Translations under genes and position numbers: made by a program | Shown here: one piece after another, positions 60,369 to 64,000 of the stretch | Layout: the number at the start of each line of letters is the position of its first letter | Numbering within the stretch: position 1 is the first letter of the stretch | The notes under the pieces: model-generated | Seen by the model: the letters and a program-made list of their open reading frames with translations, nothing else | Databases searched by the model: none | Told to the model about the DNA's origin: nothing | Assembly: GCF_902506375.1 (NCBI RefSeq) | Contig: NZ_LR733284.1 | Location: forward strand, 434,077 to 498,076 | Direction of reading: 5' to 3' | DNA: 64,000 bases | Source: Microbacterium sp. 8M | GTDB taxonomy: Bacteria > Actinomycetota > Actinomycetes > Actinomycetales > Microbacteriaceae

Positions 60369-61318
60369 CGGGCGTCCTTCCGCCGACGGGTGATCAGCGC
60401 CTGCGCGACGCCGAGGATGATGATGATCGCGAAGAACACGTAGGAGATCGCGGCGGAATAGCCGAAGCGGTAGCCGACGAAGCCGGTCTCGTAGATGTAC
60501 TGCACGATCGAGCGGGTGGTGTCGCTGGAGAGGCCGCCGAGCATCTGGTACGCCTGGTCGAACAGCTTGAGCGACGCGAGGATCTGCAGCAGCGCGATGA
60601 GCGTCGTGGCAGGGCCCAGCTGGGGGAGCGTGATCGACCAGAACTGCCGCCAGCCGCCGGCTCCGTCCAGTGACGCCGCCTCGTACTGCTGCTGCGGGAT
60701 GTTCTGCAGCGCCGCGAGGTAGAGCAGGAAGTTGAAGCCCACCGTCCACCACACCGTGGCGATGACGATCGCGAGCATGTTGACCTTCGGATCCTGCAGC
60801 CAGGCGATCGGCTCCAGACCGAAGGCCTTCAGCACGTTGTTCGCCGCGCCGATCTGCGGGTTGAAGATCCAGATCCAGATCTGCGAGATGACCGTGGAGG
60901 CCAGCAGATACGGCATGAAGAACGACAGTCGCCACAGCCACTGGCCAGGAAGACCCCGGTCGACGAGCACCGCCATGAGCAGCGCGATCACGACGAGCGG
61001 GATCGTCGACAGCAGGGTGAACCACACCGTGTTGCCGAACGCGCCCCACATCACGGGATCGCCGAGGGCCTCGACGTAGTTCGCGACGCCGACGAAGCCG
61101 CCGCCGGATCCGGTGAGGGACTGATCGGTGAAGCTCAGATACAGGCCGTGCAGGATGGGCCAGACGAGGAACAGGGCGAACGCGATCAGGAACGGCGCGA
61201 GGAACGCCCAGCCGATCAGCTGCTCGCCGCGCTGGCCGCCGCCGGCGTGCCGACGGGTGGCCCGGGTCGCCGCGCGCCCGGTGACGATGGTCGTGGTGGT
61301 GGGAGCCGTCGTGGTCAT
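60365..61318 (-). CDS. ABC sugar transporter permease (CUT1, MalF-like), system 5
   Basis: A 317-residue permease with a Thr-rich N-terminal tail, six helices and the EAA loop YEAASLDGAGGWRQFWSITLPQLGP near residue 220. It overlaps the binding-protein stop by four bases (ATGA); unlike systems 2 and 4 there is no intercistronic hairpin. Confidence 0.9.
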   Translation of the reverse strand: MTTTAPTTTTIVTGRAATRATRRHAGGGQRGEQLIGWAFLAPFLIAFALFLVWPILHGLYLSFTDQSLTGSGGGFVGVANYVEALGDPVMWGAFGNTVWFTLLSTIPLVVIALLMAVLVDRGLPGQWLWRLSFFMPYLLASTVISQIWIWIFNPQIGAANNVLKAFGLEPIAWLQDPKVNMLAIVIATVWWTVGFNFLLYLAALQNIPQQQYEAASLDGAGGWRQFWSITLPQLGPATTLIALLQILASLKLFDQAYQMLGGLSSDTTRSIVQYIYETGFVGYRFGYSAAISYVFFAIIIILGVAQALITRRRKDAR

Positions 61319-62646
61319 CTCCGTGCTCCTTCCGGGTCGGCGGGGTTGGGTTGGGAGAGGAAGCGCTTCACGGCGTCCTCGAAGCGGGACACGGCGTCGG
61401 CGGCGCTGCCTCCGCCGAGAAGGGCGGGCTGCGCGGCGGCGCCGAACTGGCCCTGGAAGTTGGATCCGGATCCGGTGAACCACGCGGGCGGGTCGTAGCG
61501 GACGAATTTCGCGGCTTCCGCGTAGTGCGCCTGGGGCAGCAGGTCCGCGTACTTCGGCGCCTCCGTGACCGGCAGGTACGCGGGGATGTGCCCCGCCTCC
61601 GCCCAGCCGTAGGACCCCTTGAGCAGGTCGGCCACGAAGCGGTAGACGAGGTCGCGGCTCGCGGCATCCGGGTGCGACTGATGCGGCAGCACGAACGAGT
61701 GCGAGTCGGCGTAGGCGGTGCGGGTGCCGAACACGGGCGGGATCATCGCGATGTCGAGGGGGATCTTCGCGGCCTGCATCGTGCGCAGCTCCCACACGCC
61801 GCTGAGGAACATGCCGCTCTTGCCGCCGGCGAACTCCGCCACGGCCGTGCCGTAATCGGCCTGCTTCGCCGCGCGCTTGCCGTCGAGGAGCTTCTGCATG
61901 AACTCCAGCGACGCGACGGCCGCATCCTTGTCGATCACCGCAGGACCGCCCTGCGGCATCTCCATCTCGATGCCGTGCTGCGAGTAGAACGTGTAGAACA
62001 GGCGCCACATCTGGGCGCCGTCGCCGAGGTATCCGTAGGAGAGGCCGTGTCCGCCGGTCACGCCGGCGACCGCGTCGACCATGGCGAGGAACTCGTCGGG
62101 GCTCGTCGCCTCCTTCAGCCGGCCGTCGGCGTCGAGCACGCCGGCCTTGCGGCAGATGTCGGTGTTGTACATGAGCACGAAGGGGTGCGCGTCGAGCGCG
62201 ATGCTCAGGCGCTTCCCGTCGACCTCGCCCTTCTTCCAGATCGGGTCCGGGAACGTCGACCCGTCCACGCCGAGATCCGCCAGCCGCGTCGTGTCCCAGG
62301 TGTCCAGCAGGCCGCCCGGCGCCCAGCCCAGCACGCGCGTGGCGTGCATGATCGCGACGTCGGGCGCCCGGCCGCCGGCCGCGGCCATGGCGAGCTTCGT
62401 GTAGTAGGGCGTGCCCCAGGCGAGCACCGTGGGGCGGATCTTGTAGGTGGACTGCTTGCCGTTCGCCGCGTCGAGCAGGCCCGACATGGTGACGCCGTCG
62501 CCGCCGGACAGCAGATGCCAGAACTGCAGCGTGCGCGGCCCGGTGGCGGCCGCGGCGGGTGCGCAGCCGGCGAGCAGCGCCGCGCCGGCGGCGAGTCCGG
62601 CGGCGCCGAGGAACTGCCGCCGGTTCAGATCGAGAGGTGGGGTCAT
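61315..62646 (-). CDS. ABC sugar transporter, substrate-binding lipoprotein (CUT1), system 5
   Basis: A 443-residue binding protein. The signal sequence has a twin-arginine motif NRRQFLGAAG and the lipobox LAGC with Cys 28, so it probably is exported folded by Tat, then lipidated. The mature part opens RTLQFWHLLSGGDGVTM. First gene of the operon with two permeases and GH51. ATG 62646 is preceded by a GAAGGAGT ribosome-binding site; longer in-frame starts would cross the operator region. Confidence 0.88.
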   Translation of the reverse strand: MTPPLDLNRRQFLGAAGLAAGAALLAGCAPAAAATGPRTLQFWHLLSGGDGVTMSGLLDAANGKQSTYKIRPTVLAWGTPYYTKLAMAAAGGRAPDVAIMHATRVLGWAPGGLLDTWDTTRLADLGVDGSTFPDPIWKKGEVDGKRLSIALDAHPFVLMYNTDICRKAGVLDADGRLKEATSPDEFLAMVDAVAGVTGGHGLSYGYLGDGAQMWRLFYTFYSQHGIEMEMPQGGPAVIDKDAAVASLEFMQKLLDGKRAAKQADYGTAVAEFAGGKSGMFLSGVWELRTMQAAKIPLDIAMIPPVFGTRTAYADSHSFVLPHQSHPDAASRDLVYRFVADLLKGSYGWAEAGHIPAYLPVTEAPKYADLLPQAHYAEAAKFVRYDPPAWFTGSGSNFQGQFGAAAQPALLGGGSAADAVSRFEDAVKRFLSQPNPADPEGARR

Positions 62647-62683
62647 CGTCACTCCTTCGTGGACGATCGGGGGAACCCCGACA

Positions 62684-62712
62684 TCATTACATCGATGAAA
62701 TGAACGGCGCAA
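62684..62712 (-). promoter_or_regulatory. Promoter and LacI operator of importer operon 5
   Basis: On the minus strand TTGCGC (62712-62707) and TAATGA (62689-62684) are 17 bp apart. The palindrome TTACATCGATGAAA (62687-62700) fills the spacer and resembles the site at 63949-63962 before the neighbouring LacI gene (12 of 14 positions). Confidence 0.68.
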
Positions 62713-62783
62713 CACCCCTTCCGAGACCGGTCACGGGCCCGTGTCGCCCGGGCGGCCTTCCCCAGGGACGGTCCGGATCCGTT

Positions 62784-62837
62784 CAGGTCGCGAAATCTGC
62801 GGTTCCTGGCGAGGTTTGCCGCCGAAAGTGCGACCTG
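62784..62837. repeat. Dispersed hairpin repeat, copy 3 (diverged)
   Basis: The left arm starts CAGGTCGCG and the right arm (62821-62837) is the exact reverse complement of the left arm of copy 1. The outer eight base pairs are conserved and the inner part and loop have drifted. It lies downstream of the LacI gene stop and upstream of the importer promoter. Confidence 0.6.
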
Positions 62838-62856
62838 AGCCGGGGGATCCCGCTGG

Positions 62857-63903
62857 TCAGTGCTCCGGGCTCCAGCCGCGCGGCGAGGCGGAAGTGCTGT
62901 CGCGGATGAGGAGCTGGTGCGGCACGGTGACGGAACGGGGCGTGCCGGTCGGATCCGCGATCCGCTCGACGAGCAGGTCCACCGCGGCAGCGGCGAACTG
63001 GGCGCGGTCGATCTGCACGGTCGACAGTGCAGGCCCGGTGAAGCGCGAGAGCTCCACGTCGTCGAAGCCCGTCACCAGCACGTCGTCCGGGACGCGGATC
63101 CCGCGCTCCTGCAGCACGTGCAGGGCGCCCGCGGCGAGGGTGTCGGTGAAGCCGATGACGGCGTCGAACGGGATGCCGCGATCAAGCAGCTCGGTCATCG
63201 CCGCCGCGCCGCCGCTCATGGTCCAGTCGGCGTGGTTCGCCGTGAGCCGGGCATCCGCGGGGAGCCCCGCCTCGGCGAGCGCCTGGCGGACGCCCTGCAG
63301 TCGCAGCCGGCTCGTGGCGGTCGCGATCGCGTGCTGGTCGTCACCGCCGACGACCGCGATCCGGCGGGCGCCCCGGGCGATCACGTGCCGGGTCATCTCC
63401 GCGGCTCCCGTGACGCTGTCGATGCCGACGTGGTCGGCGAGCTGGTGCTCGACCTCGCCGATGAGCACCACGGGCAGCTGGCGGTCGGCGTCGGTGAGGG
63501 CGCTGTCCTCCAGCCGGATCGGGTTCAGGATCAGGCCGTCGACCAGGTGCGCACGGGCGCGGGAGAGCAACTCGCGTTCGCGACGCGGCTCGGATCCGGT
63601 CTGCTCGACCTGCACCGCGAGCCCTTTGACGCGCGCGGCCTGCACGATGTGGTCGAGCAGCTCCGCGGAGAACGAGGTCGCCAGGTAGGGGAGCGCGAGG
63701 GCGATCACGCCGGAGCGCCCGTTCCGCAGGCTCCGTGCGCTCAGATTGGGGACGAAGTCGAGCTTGCGCATCGCCTGCTCGACGCGCTCCCGGGTGTCCT
63801 CGCGCACGAAGGCGGCGCCGGTGACGACGTTCGACACGGTCTTCGCCGAGACGCCGGCCAGCGATGCGACGTCGCGCATGGTCGCGCGCGTGCTGCCTCC
63901 CAT
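62857..63903 (-). CDS. LacI-family regulator of the second arabinoside operon
   Basis: A 348-residue LacI regulator. Residues 7-55 are the helix-turn-helix (TMRDVASLAGVSAKTVSNVVTG). The sensor domain has GVIALALPYLATSFSAEL and VIGFTDTLAAGALHVLQERG. It resembles the LacI at 48430, but its recognition helix and apparent operator differ. An operator at 63949 before its own gene matches one before the importer at 62646, so it likely controls both. Confidence 0.9.
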   Translation of the reverse strand: MGGSTRATMRDVASLAGVSAKTVSNVVTGAAFVREDTRERVEQAMRKLDFVPNLSARSLRNGRSGVIALALPYLATSFSAELLDHIVQAARVKGLAVQVEQTGSEPRRERELLSRARAHLVDGLILNPIRLEDSALTDADRQLPVVLIGEVEHQLADHVGIDSVTGAAEMTRHVIARGARRIAVVGGDDQHAIATATSRLRLQGVRQALAEAGLPADARLTANHADWTMSGGAAAMTELLDRGIPFDAVIGFTDTLAAGALHVLQERGIRVPDDVLVTGFDDVELSRFTGPALSTVQIDRAQFAAAAVDLLVERIADPTGTPRSVTVPHQLLIRDSTSASPRGWSPEH

Positions 63904-63948
63904 GCGCTCAGCCTATGCCCGCGGGCCAAGCGGCCTCGGCCGCGCGGG

Positions 63949-63962
63949 TTCTATCGATGTAA
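63949..63962. promoter_or_regulatory. LacI operator before the LacI gene
   Basis: TTCTATCGATGTAA, the reverse complement of a 12/14 match to the site at 62687. The core ATCGAT is at 63953-63958, 46 bp upstream of the LacI start, overlapping a weak -10-like TAGAAC on the minus strand. Confidence 0.62.
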
Positions 63963-64000
63963 CGCGGAAGTGGCATCAGGGGCATTGAGCCCTAGGATGT

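Noticed and set aside
63904..64000. A coding start at the right edge.
   Set aside because: Only the LacI promoter and operator are supportable in the last 97 bases; no open frame with a ribosome-binding site is visible before the window ends.

Overview
The window is high-GC actinobacterial DNA. Tightly packed operons, frequent TGATG/ATGA start-stop overlaps, leaderless or near-leaderless starts and the gene repertoire suggest Microbacteriaceae, probably Microbacterium; this is an inference from style and no rRNA or other marker gene is present. I see no tRNA, rRNA, CRISPR array, insertion sequence, phage gene or origin. Almost everything serves plant or algal glycan capture, sugar catabolism and local regulation.

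Layout. (1) 1-6.4 kb: a phosphosugar module (cupin isomerase, FGGY kinase, D-2-hydroxyacid dehydrogenase, an esterase-like hydrolase, a DeoR regulator) followed by a LacI-type protein that lacks its DNA-binding domain. The first 172 bases repeat exactly at 6267-6438, as expected if the window begins at the end of one copy of a 6266-bp tandem duplication. (2) 6.4-27.3 kb: a large glycan locus with two CUT1 sugar importers, a giant secreted beta-helix protein, an SGNH hydrolase, a frameshifted BNR beta-propeller protein, an FAD oxidoreductase with a lectin-like tail, an unrecognised 647-residue protein, and an aldo/keto reductase, lactonase-like amidohydrolase and RraA-like enzyme that together resemble a non-phosphorylative deoxysugar pathway. 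One 11-bp palindrome lies in the -35/-10 spacer of three promoters here, including that of the local FadR-type GntR gene, so the three units look like one regulon. (3) 27.4-33.4 kb: a divergent CGNR regulator/EamA transporter pair, then the methylcitrate operon (GntR, prpD, prpB, prpC). (4) 33.5-48.4 kb: arabinoxylan and xylose use (xylA, xylB, a CE7-type esterase, a LacI regulator, a CUT1 importer, GH3, GH43 and a ROK regulator), plus two small proteins. (5) 48.4-57.8 kb: a LacI regulator and an arabinan operon (importer, GH1, GH51, GH93-like sialidase fold with carbohydrate-binding domains). (6) 57.9-63.9 kb: a second arabinoside operon (importer, GH51) with its own LacI regulator.

How it works together. 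Secreted enzymes and lipoprotein-fed importers bring oligosaccharides into the cell, where GH3, GH43, GH51 and GH1 enzymes without signal peptides release xylose, arabinose and other sugars. XylA/XylB, the FGGY/cupin module or the oxidative module then process them. Each importer has a binding protein and two permeases but no ATPase, so all five probably share an MsiK-like ATPase encoded elsewhere. Each LacI or GntR regulator can be paired with a visible palindrome at its own gene and at a target operon, which makes the regulatory wiring of this window unusually readable.
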